From Gigaspora margarita (Eukaryota > Glomeromycota > Glomeromycetes > Diversisporales > Gigasporaceae), in assembly GCA_009809945.1 (NCBI GenBank), contig WTPW01000193.1, positions 316,067 through 380,066 on the forward strand: 64,000 nt of DNA, given 5' to 3'. Below the pieces are notes generated by a model, which was given only the letters and a program-made list of their open reading frames with translations, did not search any database and was not told the origin of the DNA. Below, piece by piece: positions 1-10,605 of this stretch (positions within the stretch are counted from its first letter, which is position 1; each line of letters starts with the position of its first letter). A program made the position numbers and the translations under genes.

Positions 1-625
1 TATAGAATAAGATCATATTGTGGACTAGATGTATTGAGTGTAGAGTAAAGAAGAATATTGAGTATTGTAGTTGGAGATACAGTAGTAATTTTGAGAGAAG
101 TAAGCGTATTAGTAATTATACAAATTATAGATTGCTGAATATTATTGTTATTGTTTTGGCAAAGAAGTAGATGTAAAGTATCTTCAGTATTTGGGCAGCG
201 AGAACATTTTGATGTAGAATATAGATAAGGATAGCGAATATGAAGATTTTCTATAGTTGGAAGATTATTAGTTAAAATTTTAATTCTAAAAAAGTATTTA
301 GAGTGATTGTGTTCTAGTGTGTTTAGGATATCAAAACATAGTATCCAATTGATTTCAGTTATGTTTTTAAATATTTTAAGAGTAGACCAGGAATATAGTT
401 CTTGTATAATATATATATTTTTAATAAAAGTTCGTATTTTGAAAGGAATAAGATGATTTTTCCATAGAAAATAGGTTGGGAGATTTAGAAAATTATGAGT
501 AATTTTAAGTATTGGTTTGCTAGTTCCATGTTTTGCAAGTAAGTCTGCTTGGTTATAAAGGAAGTTAGTATGTAATTTGATTTTGTGTAGAGTGAATAAA
601 ATGTTTTTAATAGATTTGATTTGAT

Positions 626-644
626 TAATAATAGATATAATATC
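626..644. repeat. Target-site duplication, left copy (SINE)
   Basis: The 19-bp sequence TAATAATAGATATAATATC is repeated exactly at 1275-1293. Its length is typical of LINE-mediated target-primed integration. Confidence 0.92.
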
Positions 645-1274
645 AAGTCCTCCAGGTCGATAGCATAGCGGTTATGCTCTGAGGATGCAAATCAGAAGGT
701 TGCCAGTTCAATTTCTAGTGGCAGCAAAATCGTAATTCTTTATTGCGGGTCCTACCATATCAGGAGATGTCAGCGTAGATCAGAGAGTTTGAATAGGCAA
801 TTCCTGAGTGGGTTGCAGGTATTGCAGCTGGCATGGAACCTTCAGACAGACTACTTAAAATAGGCACCAAAAGTGCATGTGTGGCCAGTTGTACCCTCGC
901 CTACATATGGTCACACCATCGAATGACGGACGTTGTGGAGCGACGCTGCAAGTAGTCGGGATCAAAACCCCGGAATCATCCTTGTTCAGAACACCGATTT
1001 GAATAACCGAAGTCACGAGACGTATTGAGAGGCCAAAGTCTGAAAGGATACTTCAAGAACTCGTGGCGGTGTGTCCGGACTGCGATCTGAACCAACAGGC
1101 TTACGACTGTAAGAATCGGAGGGGCTTGCTGAGAGGAATAAGGCTCAGTGCAACAACCCTGCCTGGGCATTGATGGAATGCTGGGTAGTAGCCTACGTAA
1201 TAAGTTAGAACATTATTTGTACTTGTACTTAAATATCTAATAAAGTAGCGCATGGTTATAAAGTTAAAAAAAAA
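645..1274 (+). mobile_element. tRNA-derived SINE inserted in the LINE RNase H region
   Basis: A 630-bp insertion, distinctly GC-richer than its surroundings, ends in an A-run (1266-1274) and is flanked by a perfect 19-bp TSD (626-644 and 1275-1293, TAATAATAGATATAATATC). The head resembles a tRNA: box A TAGCATAGCGG at 661-671, box B-like AGTTCAATTTC at 705-715, a 5-bp D-stem AGCAT/ATGCT (662-666 with 674-678) and an anticodon-type stem near 678-696. SINEs are transcribed by Pol III from such internal boxes and mobilised by LINE machinery; A-tail and long TSD fit that. The body (720-1265) has no recognisable gene. The 64-codon minus-strand ORF at 976-1170 is probably chance. Confidence 0.85.
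661..715 (+). promoter_or_regulatory. Pol III internal promoter (boxes A and B) of the SINE
   Basis: Box A TAGCATAGCGG at 661-671 fits TRGCNNAGYNGG; box B-like AGTTCAATTTC at 705-715 resembles GGTTCRANNCC with mismatches. The spacing of about 34 bp is normal for tRNA-type promoters. Confidence 0.65.
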
Positions 1275-2165
1275 TAATAATAGATATAATATCCCAATTT
1301 TTGTTTTGTATAAGTTTAGAGAAGTGTGTTTGTTTTAGGTTTTTGATTGCAGTATTGTTATCTAAATGAATATTTATATGGGTATTATTAGGAGTTGCAA
1401 GAAGAAGAGAAATAATTGCCTCAAGTTCAGTATGTGTTGTATTGGGATATGAGGTAGTAGCTGCATTGAATTTAATAGAAGTATTGTTTTCACAAATCCA
1501 ACCAATACCAGATTTAATATCTGATGATTGTGAATTTTGTATTAAAGCATCAGTATAGAAATGAAGTTCTTGTGAAATAAGATTTTGAATAAGTGATAGA
1601 AGATTAGTGAGTTGATGTTGATAGGTAATATTATTGATTAAATGGTATATAAGTTGTATTTCTTGTATAAGAATATAAATTTGTGATATTGATTGAGAAG
1701 GAGGAGTTGTAGCTTTAGTAAGATTATAAATATGGATTAGGGCAAGAATTTCTTTGTAATCTATTTGAATATATGTTGGATTGCTAGATTTGTTAATTTG
1801 ATTGTAGGGAAGATTAAAGAAGGAAAAAGTATTTGAAGGTGGAGAGATATTAGATAGAAGTTGTATGTAGCCTGAATCTGAAGAATTTATTTTATATGTT
1901 GTAGTTTTTTGATAGGGAAGTTTGATGTGATAGATAAAGATTATTGTTAGAGGTGTAGTGTATTTGTATAAGTGAAAAAGAATCAGAGGTTATTAAAGGA
2001 GAAAGAAAATAAGTTGTATTAATAAAAGAGTTGATCAGAGGTAGACTAAGATGAGGCCAGATAGTTACAATTGTGTTATCTTGTATTAAATAGAGTATTT
2101 ATTTAATATGAAAATTATTATAAGAATATGAATACTTTAATATAAAAATTATATTTATTATTATT

Positions 2166-2513
2166 ATAACATTTATCTTTCATCGCTAGTGCGATGCATC
2201 ACTACCCACTGATCGACCAATCATTTTGTTTGTTTTGATTTTACATTAATCAAAACAAAAACAAATAGCGGCCAGGTTAAAATAGAGTTAGGGTTTGGTT
2301 GTGGGCAACAGTTAGACAACCTTCTAATCCAAAATTTTACAAAGAATTTTTTTTGTTAAGAAAAATTGTAGTTTCATAGTCAAAATTTTAAGTTAGAGGC
2401 AATTTTTTAAAAAATTGTTGTTTCGCTTCAATTTTATATTACACCTGATCCTGCATCGCGATTGGTTGATTAGAGGGTGATGATGATCGCACTGGTGATG
2501 AATGATAACTCTC
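2166..2513. mobile_element. MITE with imperfect long TIRs in a TTA microsatellite
   Basis: The left end (ATTTATCTTTCATCGCTAGTGCGAT...) pairs with the reverse complement of the right end (GTTATCATTCATCACCAGTGCGAT...) over about 55 bp, both arms containing GACCAAT/CAACCAAT. The interior has a GAGTTAGGGTTTGG tract at 2286-2299. Both flanks are ATT/TTA triplets, so the TSD cannot be fixed. The arms resemble those of the 5508-5835 element. Confidence 0.6.
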
Positions 2514-2541
2514 TATTATTATTATTATTATTATTATTATT
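2514..2541. repeat. (ATT)n microsatellite
   Basis: About nine uninterrupted ATT triplets directly follow the MITE right end. Confidence 0.9.
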
Positions 2542-2679
2542 TTTTGTAAAATAGCTATTAATTTTTAACTTCAAATTGAAGATAATATATATTAATATTG
2601 TTGCATTTGAGGTTTTAAAATTAACAATTAACAAATTAGTTGTGCAATTTGAAAATAAGTAGAATTTTTTTAAAGAAAA

Positions 2680-2880
2680 ATTCTATTTTGACCTGGATCA
2701 AAGTGACTCCTCTTAGAATTTAGGGTTAATTTGGGCTAGAATTATGTTAATAATAGCTGTGTTTTTATATTAAAAACCCCTAGCTAGCATTAACATAATT
2801 CTAGCTATTATTAATATAATTTTGATCTAAACCAATTCTAAATTCTAAGAAGAGTTACTTGACCCAGATCAAAATAGAAT
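2680..2880. mobile_element. Foldback element of about 200 bp
   Basis: The arm from 2680 (ATTCTATTTTGACCTGGATC...CTTAGAATTTAGGGTT) is inversely repeated at about 2800-2880 with roughly 80 percent identity; the loop contains AAAAACCCCTAGCTAG. No ORF. No clear TSD. Confidence 0.6.
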
Positions 2881-3419
2881 TGGCCTTTTTTAAATAATAT
2901 TTTTACTAAGTTGAATTATAAATTTGAAATATAAATATAAAATAAGATTCTATGATTTTAATTTTGAACCCTCTTATTTTTAGCAGGTATTTTGTACTAA
3001 TAATACTAATTATACAATTTAAATATAGAATTATTGCTATTAAAAATGAAGGCCAAAATTCTAGATAAGCTTTAGTTAATAATTAGGAGAAAGTTTTAAA
3101 TAATGATTTAATTTGATATTAAGATATGCAACTTCTTATACAAAGAAATTTTTTTAAATTATATTTTTTTTCCAAAAAAAATTTTAGCTACTTTTTATAA
3201 AGAACATTGGCAAATATTTACTTCTTTTACTAAAGTAAATTAATTAGCAGGTATTTTTATAATGAATATTGAGGCTTTCTTTTAGCATGATATATATTTT
3301 AGTATTGCTAAAAAGTATAGAAGCATAAATTTCTCGATATTTATTAATTTTCTTTAATAATTGCATTTTTTTCTTATATTAGATGTAATTATTTTGAAGT
3401 TGCTAGTAAAAACTTTATT
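2881..3419. other. AT-rich spacer
   Basis: Nothing coding or structured is recognised apart from homopolymer runs. Confidence 0.5.
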
Positions 3420-3516
3420 CGATTATTAATAACTGCCAAACTAAATTCTATGAAATTTTTATTTTTGATTATTCATATATAAAAAAAATTATAGAATTTG
3501 GTTTGATAGTTGCTAA
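3420..3516. repeat. Palindromic repeat unit split by a foldback insertion
   Basis: AACTGCCAAACTAAATTCTA... and ...TAGAATTTGGTTTGATAGTT form one palindrome of the type arrayed at 6322-7590. The 2.8-kb element at 3517-6321 sits next to it, so the array originally continued across this point. Confidence 0.6.
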
Positions 3517-3619
3517 TAGGGTATGTCAAAAAAAGCCTGGTTTATTTTTGAATTTTTAAAGACTATAAAAACAATATTATACAATTAGTACTTAAGCTAA
3601 AATTAGTATAAAAACTCAC

Positions 3620-3790
3620 TTTTGCCAAATAGGCTCTATCTGTATCTCTTATATACTTACTGCCAATAGCAAGTCTTCAAAGTCAGATGAACTGGATATA
3701 GGCCTGGCCCTGATTCATCTGACTTTGAAGACTTGCTACTGATAGTATGCATATAAGAGATACAAATGGAGCCTATTTGGTGAAAGTAAG
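3620..3790. repeat. Long hairpin inside the foldback
   Basis: The arm at 3620-3693 (TTGCCAAATAGGCTCTAT... to ...AAAGTCAGATGAA) is inversely repeated at 3713-3790 with few mismatches and a loop of about 20 bp. Confidence 0.8.
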
Positions 3791-4319
3791 TTTATTATAC
3801 ATTAGCAAAATAAATATACAAAATCTTTTGAAAGATCTTGTGAACATGCAAAATCTTTTGAAAGATCTTGCATATCGCAAAATATTTCAAAATATTTTGA
3901 AACATATTTCAAAATATTTCAAAATATATTTCAAATATTTCAGATTTTGAAATATTTCGAAAATGTTTTTGAAATATTTCGAAAATAGATTCAAAATGTT
4001 TTTCAAAATATTTTGTAATCAAAATACTTCAAAATATTTTAGAATTGGCTGGATCAGCTGGATCAGGATATATAACCTGGGTTATGCCAAGGATGCATTG
4101 AACTATATTTTCGAAATAGTTCAAAATTTTGTATTATTTATCAAAATTAATCTACTGTATTACAAGATCAGATCAGATCTTTTNTTTATAAATTAGATCT
4201 TCTATACAGTTTTACATTGTTTTTTTCCTTTTGCTTTGTTTACATTGTTTTTTTTAGTTTCGTTCTGTTTTTTTTTTGTTTTTGTTTCATTTTTTTTATT
4301 TATTTATTTTTAATTTTTT

Positions 4320-5170
4320 TTACACTTTACAAAAATATTAACCCTTTGCAAGCAGTGATGGACAATTTCAATATCATCTCATTTTTTTAAAGTAACCTAT
4401 ATTACTTCATATATAATCATATGATATATTTTATAATAAATATTATCACATAGTTATGTTACTTCGATATCACTTTAATGTCACTGTCTATTACTGTTTG
4501 CAAGACGCCTACAACTTTTTGACACTTTACAAGAACACCAATAAGACTTTGCAAACCAACTTAGACTTTTGACACGCTGCAAGACATTCAACTAATTTTT
4601 CTCTAACAATTTTGAAGTTTTCAAAAATGCTTTTTTGCAAAATTTCGCAAGTTTTTGCAAGGTTTTACAAGTTTTTACATGGTTTCGCTTAATTTATTTT
4701 TTGTTTTTGTTTTTTGTTTTTTATTTTTTAAAATTTTTTTATTACTTTATTTTATTTTAGCACTTTGCAAAAACACTTTTACTTCCTGCTATTTGCAAGA
4801 AAACACAACTTAGACTTTTTCAACACTTTGCAAACAAATACATAGTTTTCTAGCACATTGCAAGAACATTAACCTGGCACTTTATAAAAACAACTTGGTT
4901 TCAGCAGTTTCTGAACGTGAACTCTTACTTTAAAAAAATAGAGATTTGGGTCTTTATTTTTTTTTATTAAGTTTTGCTTATATATTTTTTGTTTTTTTTT
5001 GTTTGTTTTTTTTTATGCTTATTTTTTTATTTTATTTATTCCTGACTTCTTTAGAACTTTGAAGAATGTGATCTAACTTTTTGGTACTTTAAAAAAACAC
5101 CAACTTTAACTACTCCATCACTTTGCAAGAATACTAGATTTTTCTGGCAAGTTGCAAAAACACAAACTTT
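4320..5170 (+). repeat. Dispersed array of CACTTTGCAAGAACAC-like motifs
   Basis: A degenerate 14-16 bp motif (C)ACTTTGCAAGAACAC recurs at least twelve times in one orientation, for example near 4323, 4345, 4520, 4546, 4570, 4760, 4790, 4822, 4852, 4876, 5128 and 5150. The units are separated by T-rich spacers. No ORF explains them. Confidence 0.6.
4353..4496. mobile_element. hAT-type MITE, perfect 8-bp TSD
   Basis: A 144-bp element begins CAGTGATGGACA and ends TGTCTATTACTG. It is flanked by TTTGCAAG at 4345-4352 and 4497-4504. CAGTG-type termini and an 8-bp TSD are hallmarks of hAT elements. It landed inside one CACTTTGCAAG motif. Confidence 0.85.
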
Positions 5171-5507
5171 TACTTGAGAAATGGATTTTTTTTATTTTTT
5201 ACTTCTCTACCATTTTAAAAAGTATTTAGAAAAAAGAGTGAAACAAAGATAACAAAAAAAATAGCAAAGCTAATATGATAGTTAAACAAAGAAGCAAAGA
5301 TAATAGCTAATTGTAGAGTGTGCAAAAATAAGTATATAGGTGCTAGTTTTTATTTTTTTCTACAATAGAATAGAATTATTATAAAGAATTACAAAAGTAG
5401 TTAAAATAATATGTAATAATGTAAAAATAATATATAATAATATAAAAATAATATTGTAAAGAATGTATAATAATTAAAATATAATAATAATAAAATATTA
5501 ATTAAAA

Positions 5508-5835
5508 GAATTTAACTACAAATAACTGGTGGTGATTATCACCAGTGTATAATTAGCCAATAACAATAAAACAAAAAAAATTTCATTTCATTTACTTTAG
5601 GGTTAGGGCAAGGCCTAAGATTTTAGCAAGGTGTTTGATATATGCAAGAAATTTTTTTTGCTAGAATGCTAAAGATAGTTTCACAGGATTTCTTTCTATG
5701 GGAATACTAAATTTAGCCAAAAAAAATCTTTAACTTTGTTATACAAACTAATTTGTAAATTATACCAGATCCTGCAAATTTATTGGCTAATTACACACTG
5801 GTAATGATCACTGCCTGTTATAGTTAGTAAAATTC
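5508..5835. mobile_element. Mutator-like MITE, 9-bp TSD, central TTAGGG tract
   Basis: The termini GAATTTAACTACAAATAACT (left) and GAATTTTACTAACTATAACA (right, reverse complement) continue into shared GTGAT...CACCAGTG.GTAATTAGCCAATA arms. The flanks TAATTAAAA (5499-5507, 5836-5844) form a perfect 9-bp TSD. The interior carries TTTAGGGTTAGGG (5597-5609). No ORF. Confidence 0.8.
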
Positions 5836-6321
5836 TAATTAAAAATATATATTTAATTTAAATTGTAATAAATAAAAAAATTGCAAAAATTTTAAAAAAT
5901 TTCAAAATTTTGCAAAATATTGCGAAAAATTGCAAAACATTGCAGATTTACATGATAATATGCAAAATAGTACCTCCTGCATTTCCAAAGTAGAATAATT
6001 AATTAGGTAATTGCTTTTTTTGCCCTATTTCACAATATTTTGAAATATATTTTGCAATATTTTGAATTTTATTTCGAAATCTTTCAAAAGATATGCATAC
6101 CGAAAACTTTTTGAAAGATTTTGATTCTTTAAAAGATTTAGTATCAATCGCAATTCTTTCAAAAGATTTTGGCATGCAATTTCTTTCAAAAGATTTTAGT
6201 ACTATAAATTTGATAATGTACTAATTATATATACTAATTTTAGCTTAAGTTCCAATTGTGTAATATTGTTTATATAGCCTTCAAAATTTAAAAATACACC
6301 AGGCTTTTTTTTGCCATATTC

Positions 6322-7590
6322 TAGTTGCTGAAATATCTTTGTTTAAAATTTAAAAATGTTCTACTATAGCTTAAATTTAATAAATAGTTTAATTATCAAC
6401 TAAATTTAAATAAAGATATCTTGACAACTACTAAATCAAATTTGATAAAATTTTTTATTTTGATTCTACAAATATGTAGAATAAAAATAAAAATTTTATT
6501 AGAGATTGGTCAAATATCCTTGATTAAGTTTGTCAATAAATTAAATTGTTTATTAAATTCAATTTTGTAGTAGAATTTTTTTAAATTTAAATGAAGTTAT
6601 CTTAACAACTACCAAACCAAATTCAATAAATTTTTTAATTTTTATTCTACATATTTGTAGAATCAAAATAAAAAAAATTTATTGAATTTGATTTGGTGGT
6701 TGTCAAGATAAGGACCTTTGTAGTAGAAAGGGCCGATACTGGTTTATATACAATTTTAAAAAATTATGTTTGTTTTGTTCAGACAGATTTGGGTTAATCA
6801 AAAATTTCATGATTTGATTAGCCAGTTGTATCAGGCAATCCCATGATGTACAAAACTCCAAAGAATTTTTTTAAATATCTCAATTTTTTATTATGCAAAT
6901 CAATTTCCATTTTAATTAAAAATGTAGCCTGTGTCAAAATTTATCTAAATACAACAAAACCCCAATTTTTATTATTGGGCAGTATTGGTTCTTTCTATTG
7001 CAAAGGCCCCATATCTTCATTTAAATTTAGTCAATAAATTGAACTTCAGTATAATTTTTTTAAAATTTAAATAAAGATAATTCAGCAACCACCAAATCAA
7101 ATTCAATGAATTTTTTTTATTTTTATCCTACATATTTGTAGAATCAAAATAAAAAAAGATCATTGAATTTGTTTTGGTAGTTGTCAAGATATCTTTGTTT
7201 AAAGATAGTCAATAAATTAAATTATCAATTATATTTTAAGCCATAGTAGAATTTTGTTAAAATTTAAATAAAAATATCTTGATAACTAGCAAACTAAATT
7301 TTAGAAACTTTTTTATTTGAAATAATCAAAATAAAAAAATTTTATAGAATTTGGTTTGGTAGTTGCTGAAATATCTTTATTTGAAATTTATCAATAAATT
7401 AAATGGTCTATTAAATTTATGTTGTATTGTAATAGAATTTTTTAAACTTTAAACTAAGTTATCTTGACATATATTAAAACAAACTTGATAAAAATTTTTA
7501 AATTTTGGGTTCACAAACTTGTTGAATCAAAATAAAAAAAATCCATCAAATTTTGTTTTATAGTTGTCAAAGTATCTTTGAAGTTGTAAA
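6322..7590. repeat. Tandem array of palindromic units (about five)
   Basis: A unit of roughly 200-250 bp recurs near 6350, 6560, 7040, 7230 and 7430. Each is a palindrome in which AAAGATATCTTGACAACTACCAAATC is followed by its inverse ...TTTGGTAGTTGTCAAGATATCTTT, linked by GTCAATAAATTAAATT. Related single units occur at 3420-3516, 28470-28600 and 39890-40010. Confidence 0.7.
6711..7010. mobile_element. 300-bp TIR element nested in the palindromic array
   Basis: AGGACCTTTGTAGTAGAAAG at 6711 pairs with the reverse complement of the right end, GGGGCCTTTGCAATAGAAAG, over about 35 bp. The flanking array unit resumes on both sides with ATA shared at 6708-6710 and 7011-7013. The 64-codon ORF from 6843 is probably chance. 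Confidence 0.65.
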
Positions 7591-8277
7591 AAAATATTAA
7601 TTTATGTAGTGATCTACATTATGTACAACTAATTTATTGGCCAATATTTGTGTAACTACAAATTTTTGGGTAGTTGAATTTAGCATTAGTATTATCTGTG
7701 ATAATATTTAATTACTGGTAAATATTAAAGATAGAGGGTACTATTTTAAAATTATATATAAACTTAATGATAATTTTTTTTTATATTTAATTTTATGAAA
7801 AATTATATTAAGTAAACTAATTATAACCCTTAAGAAAAGTTTTTAGAGCTGATTTTTCTGATTCTAATAATAGTAAATTTATTAAAATTGGTTAAAAAAT
7901 CTATGAGATATAAATTTTTAAAGATTGAATATTAAAATTTAGTAATAAAACTAACTTATAAATTTGCGTAAATTGACCAAACAGAATTAGCAATTTTGTG
8001 CAACCCAGAAAAATTTGGGCCAATCCAGAAAAACTTTGTAATATATACAACTATATTTTTTTAAATATAATAACAGTTCAAAATTTTACTATAATAGATA
8101 AATTGTTTTATTTATATTTTGTGAAATTTTAATAAAAATTAGTTGTAATTCAAAAAAGTTTTAATAGTAGCATATGTTAATTTTATATGAAAATTTCAAA
8201 ACATCATATAAAACTATATAAAAATAATCTATGTACCCTCTATCCTTAAATTATTTGGATTATTTATATTCACTAAT
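7591..8277. other. AT-rich spacer
   Basis: No gene, TIR or tandem structure recognised. Confidence 0.5.
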
Positions 8278-8286
8278 ATTAACTGT

Positions 8287-9006
8287 AGCAGGGGGGACTT
8301 TTGTTTCCGATGATTTTTGGGATCGATATTACAAAAATTTTTTATGTCTAAGCAAATTTAAAAAAAAATAACAATCAATACAACACTTTATTAACAAAAG
8401 AGCTTCCTAGCAAGCATCTCTTTGTTGAATCATGGTGAATCACACCATATCACACAATAAAAAGGTAGATATACTAAGAGTTAAAGTATTGTCTACTGTA
8501 TAGCAGAAGGTAATAAAAATAGTTTTTATTGCTTAATTTATAAACTTTAACATCATTTTTTTAGTTTTTTTTCCATCTTTTTTCTTTTGTTATCCAAATC
8601 ATTAACTTGTTTATTTTTCATTTATAAATTTATGTAGACTGTTTTCAAATTTATATGTATTCTCTATAAGATGTTTGATTCATTTTAAATAATTGATAGT
8701 ATAGTTTTATTAATTATAGATTAAGTATAAAAAATGGGAATAAAGGGTGTGTAACTTGTTAAAAGAAACTTTATTAATAAAGCTCTTGTGTTTAGAAGCT
8801 ATATTTTAATCTGAGCAAATAGTTTTATTCATTTACAACACGATTTAGTTTGCTTCGAAGCTACAAAAGAAATTGTAATATATTTAATGATTATCTATCT
8901 GTTTTTACAGAAAGTGTATCATGTGGATAATAACCCATTTTATGATTGGTTAACTACCTCATGATCAGACCCGTGCATTTCTGAAAATACAACAGTCCCC
9001 CCTGCT
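8287..9006. mobile_element. 720-bp Mutator-like non-autonomous element, 9-bp TSD
   Basis: Begins AGCAGGGGGGACTTTTGTTT and ends with its near-inverse (AGCAGGGGGGACTGTTGTAT). The perfect flanking repeat is ATTAACTGT (8278-8286 and 9007-9015). No coding potential was seen inside. Confidence 0.8.
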
Positions 9007-9237
9007 ATTAACTGTTAATTATTTTAAATATAATATAATTTAATTTAAATTTCTTTATTTATTAATATTTATTTTTTTTTTGTGTCAAAGTTTCTACTAT
9101 GAGAAAAGGTTTTTTTCAAGTATGTAGATCAATAAGTCCTCATTATTACTTTGACATAGTACATTAACAAAAGTACAACTAGCTATATTTGCAACTTTTG
9201 GTTGCCTATTTAAGTAGCCACTTGAAGGTTCTAAAAA

Positions 9238-9700
9238 GATCCTGAAATATACATAGATAGGTCAGATTAATTATAAAATTACTAAAAATAGAAAGATCTA
9301 TAGAAAAATCTCAAAAATAAGCAAAAAATACTAAAAATAAGGATGTTAAAGTGGAGCAAATTCTTATAAAATATTTTATCAAATTAACTTTAGGGTTAGG
9401 GTCATTTTAGATTAGGGTTAGATAGGGTTTGGTTGTAATATAATACAAAATTGCCTTCCCAATATTTTTAATTAACATACCAAGGTAGGTTATAACTACT
9501 GTTTTTTGTATTTTTCAAGGCTTTTGCTTCTCATTCATGTTTGCTTCGCTGAAGATCATCAAAATTTGATAATTTGATTGGTCAGATATCACATGATTCT
9601 GCTCTGCTTTAGATGGCCTCTAAAAATAAAAAATATCTGCATAAAAATCTTCAAAAATAAGCAAACTAATACCTGATCTATCTATGTATATTTTGGGGTC
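9238..9700. mobile_element. Foldback MITE related to the 63413-63702 family
   Basis: GATCCTGAAATATACATAGA pairs with GACCCCAAAATATACATAGA (right end, reverse complement). The interior carries TTAGGGTTAGGGTC at 9390-9403 and a stretch (9490-9640) resembling 63545-63690, including ...GCTTCG...GATCATCAAA.TTT...AATTTGATTGGT. TSD not resolved. Confidence 0.65.
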
Positions 9701-10136
9701 CTGTTTTACACTATCTGCTATATCTGCAACTCGCATACTAGTGATTGCCTATTTTAAACCCTCTGATTATTGCTGTCTGCCAATTCTACTTGTATCACCA
9801 GTACAGCCCTCCAATACATTAGTTAGTTGAGGTTAGTCCTGAATACTTTTCCAGAATCCCCTTGGACTACTTTATTATTATAGAACACTTGGTAGAGCAG
9901 TTCCTGTCCCACACAGGTATTATCTACACTTTAGTAACTGATGCATCTACTGAGATAGACCATTAGCAGTCAGAGATTATTCTAACTGCTACTATTATCT
10001 ACTTTTTGCTCTTGTAAAGTTTCCAACCCTGGCAACTAGTTAGTTACTCTTCTAGCTTCTTTTCTCTAGTTTCATTTCTATTCCAAATTCTAAGACCTAA
10101 AAGGGTTGGTCAGCCTAGTGTTAGGAGGCCATATGG

Positions 10137-10605
10137 TAGTGTTGTATGTTTTGACTGTCCATGGCCTTTTTTGGCTTGTTCATGTTAAAGTTAGAACTGG
10201 TTTTAAAAATTCGGGTTTATCACATCAAAATTCAGGTTTATCACACTAAAATTTGGGTTTATCATATCAATTACTAATAATTTATATGATAAACCCAAAT
10301 TTTTGTGTAATGAACCTGAATTTTATGTGATAAACCCAAATTTTTAAAACCAGTTCCAACCTCTAGTTCACATTCAAAATTGTTCAAATGTCCAAGATTG
10401 TCCAAAGCTTGTCCAGGCTTTAATAATTAATAAATTTATCTAAAAAATATATAACTATGTATTTTTTTAGATGCTGAACACATTTCAGTTTAAATTAAAA
10501 TTAGGTTATTTTAATAAAATTTTAAGTAATTTTACTTTATTTAATTGTCCAAAATTGTTCAAAATTGTCCAAATTGTTGTTCAAAGCTGTCCAGTGACAA
10601 TACTG
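10137..10605 (+). mobile_element. hAT-type MITE, copy A, perfect 8-bp TSD, itself interrupted
   Basis: Termini TAGTGTTGTA...GTGACAATACTG, TSD CCATATGG at 10129-10136 and 10606-10613. The body is homologous to 41129-41396 and, inverted, to 29355-29634, sharing GTCCAAAGCTTGTCCAGGCT and an inner TTTAATTGTCCAAAATTGTC stretch. A 183-bp palindromic element is nested at 10183-10365. Confidence 0.88.
10183..10365. mobile_element. Palindromic element of GGGTTTATCA units nested in copy A
   Basis: GAACTGGTTTTAAAAATTCG...GGGTTTATCAC on the left is inverted on the right. Three direct and at least two inverted GGGTTTATCA-like motifs are present. GTTCA flanks both sides (10178-10182, 10366-10370), and the other two MITE copies lack this insertion. 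Confidence 0.7.

Larger units (their letters stand above)
1..1989 (-). mobile_element. LINE (non-LTR retrotransposon) ORF2 C-terminus: RNase H domain and zinc knuckle
   Basis: Read on the minus strand, 1294-1989 and 1-644 form one reading frame interrupted only by a SINE; taking out the SINE and one TSD keeps the frame open. An RNase HI domain is visible: FYTDA (first Asp codon 1549-1551), TELEA (Glu 1426-1428), HLDNNTAIKN (Asp 1360-1362) and NQADLLAK (last Asp 543-545). About 110 residues later comes a knuckle of the type CxxC-x8-H-x3-C (159-206, KCSRC then HLLLC), as at the C-terminus of many LINE ORF2 proteins. These proteins copy element RNA into DNA at the target; RNase H removes the RNA strand. 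No reverse transcriptase or endonuclease is present in the window. An in-frame TAA lies at 1990-1992 and LINE-like sequence continues in another frame to about 2085, so the copy is 5' truncated and frameshifted. The 3' end runs off the window. Confidence 0.85.
3517..6321. mobile_element. Composite 2.8-kb foldback element with 10-bp TSD (Mutator-like)
   Basis: The outer arms are inverse copies of about 100 bp: GTATGTCAAAAAAAGCCTGG at about 3521, reverse complement of AGGCTTTTTTTTGCCATATTC at 6301-6321, continuing through TTAAGCTAAAATTAGTATA. The flanks are TAGTTGCTAA (3507-3516) and TAGTTGCTGA (6322-6331), a 10-bp TSD with one mismatch. Inside are a perfect-looking hairpin (3620-3790), two inverted regions of TTTTGAAATATTT/TTTCAAAAGATTT micro-repeats (3790-4080 and 5880-6190), an array of CACTTTGCAAGAACAC-like motifs, a hAT-type MITE and another MITE. 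No transposase. The ORFs at 3747-3950 and 3963-4196 are translations of the micro-repeats. Confidence 0.7.
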
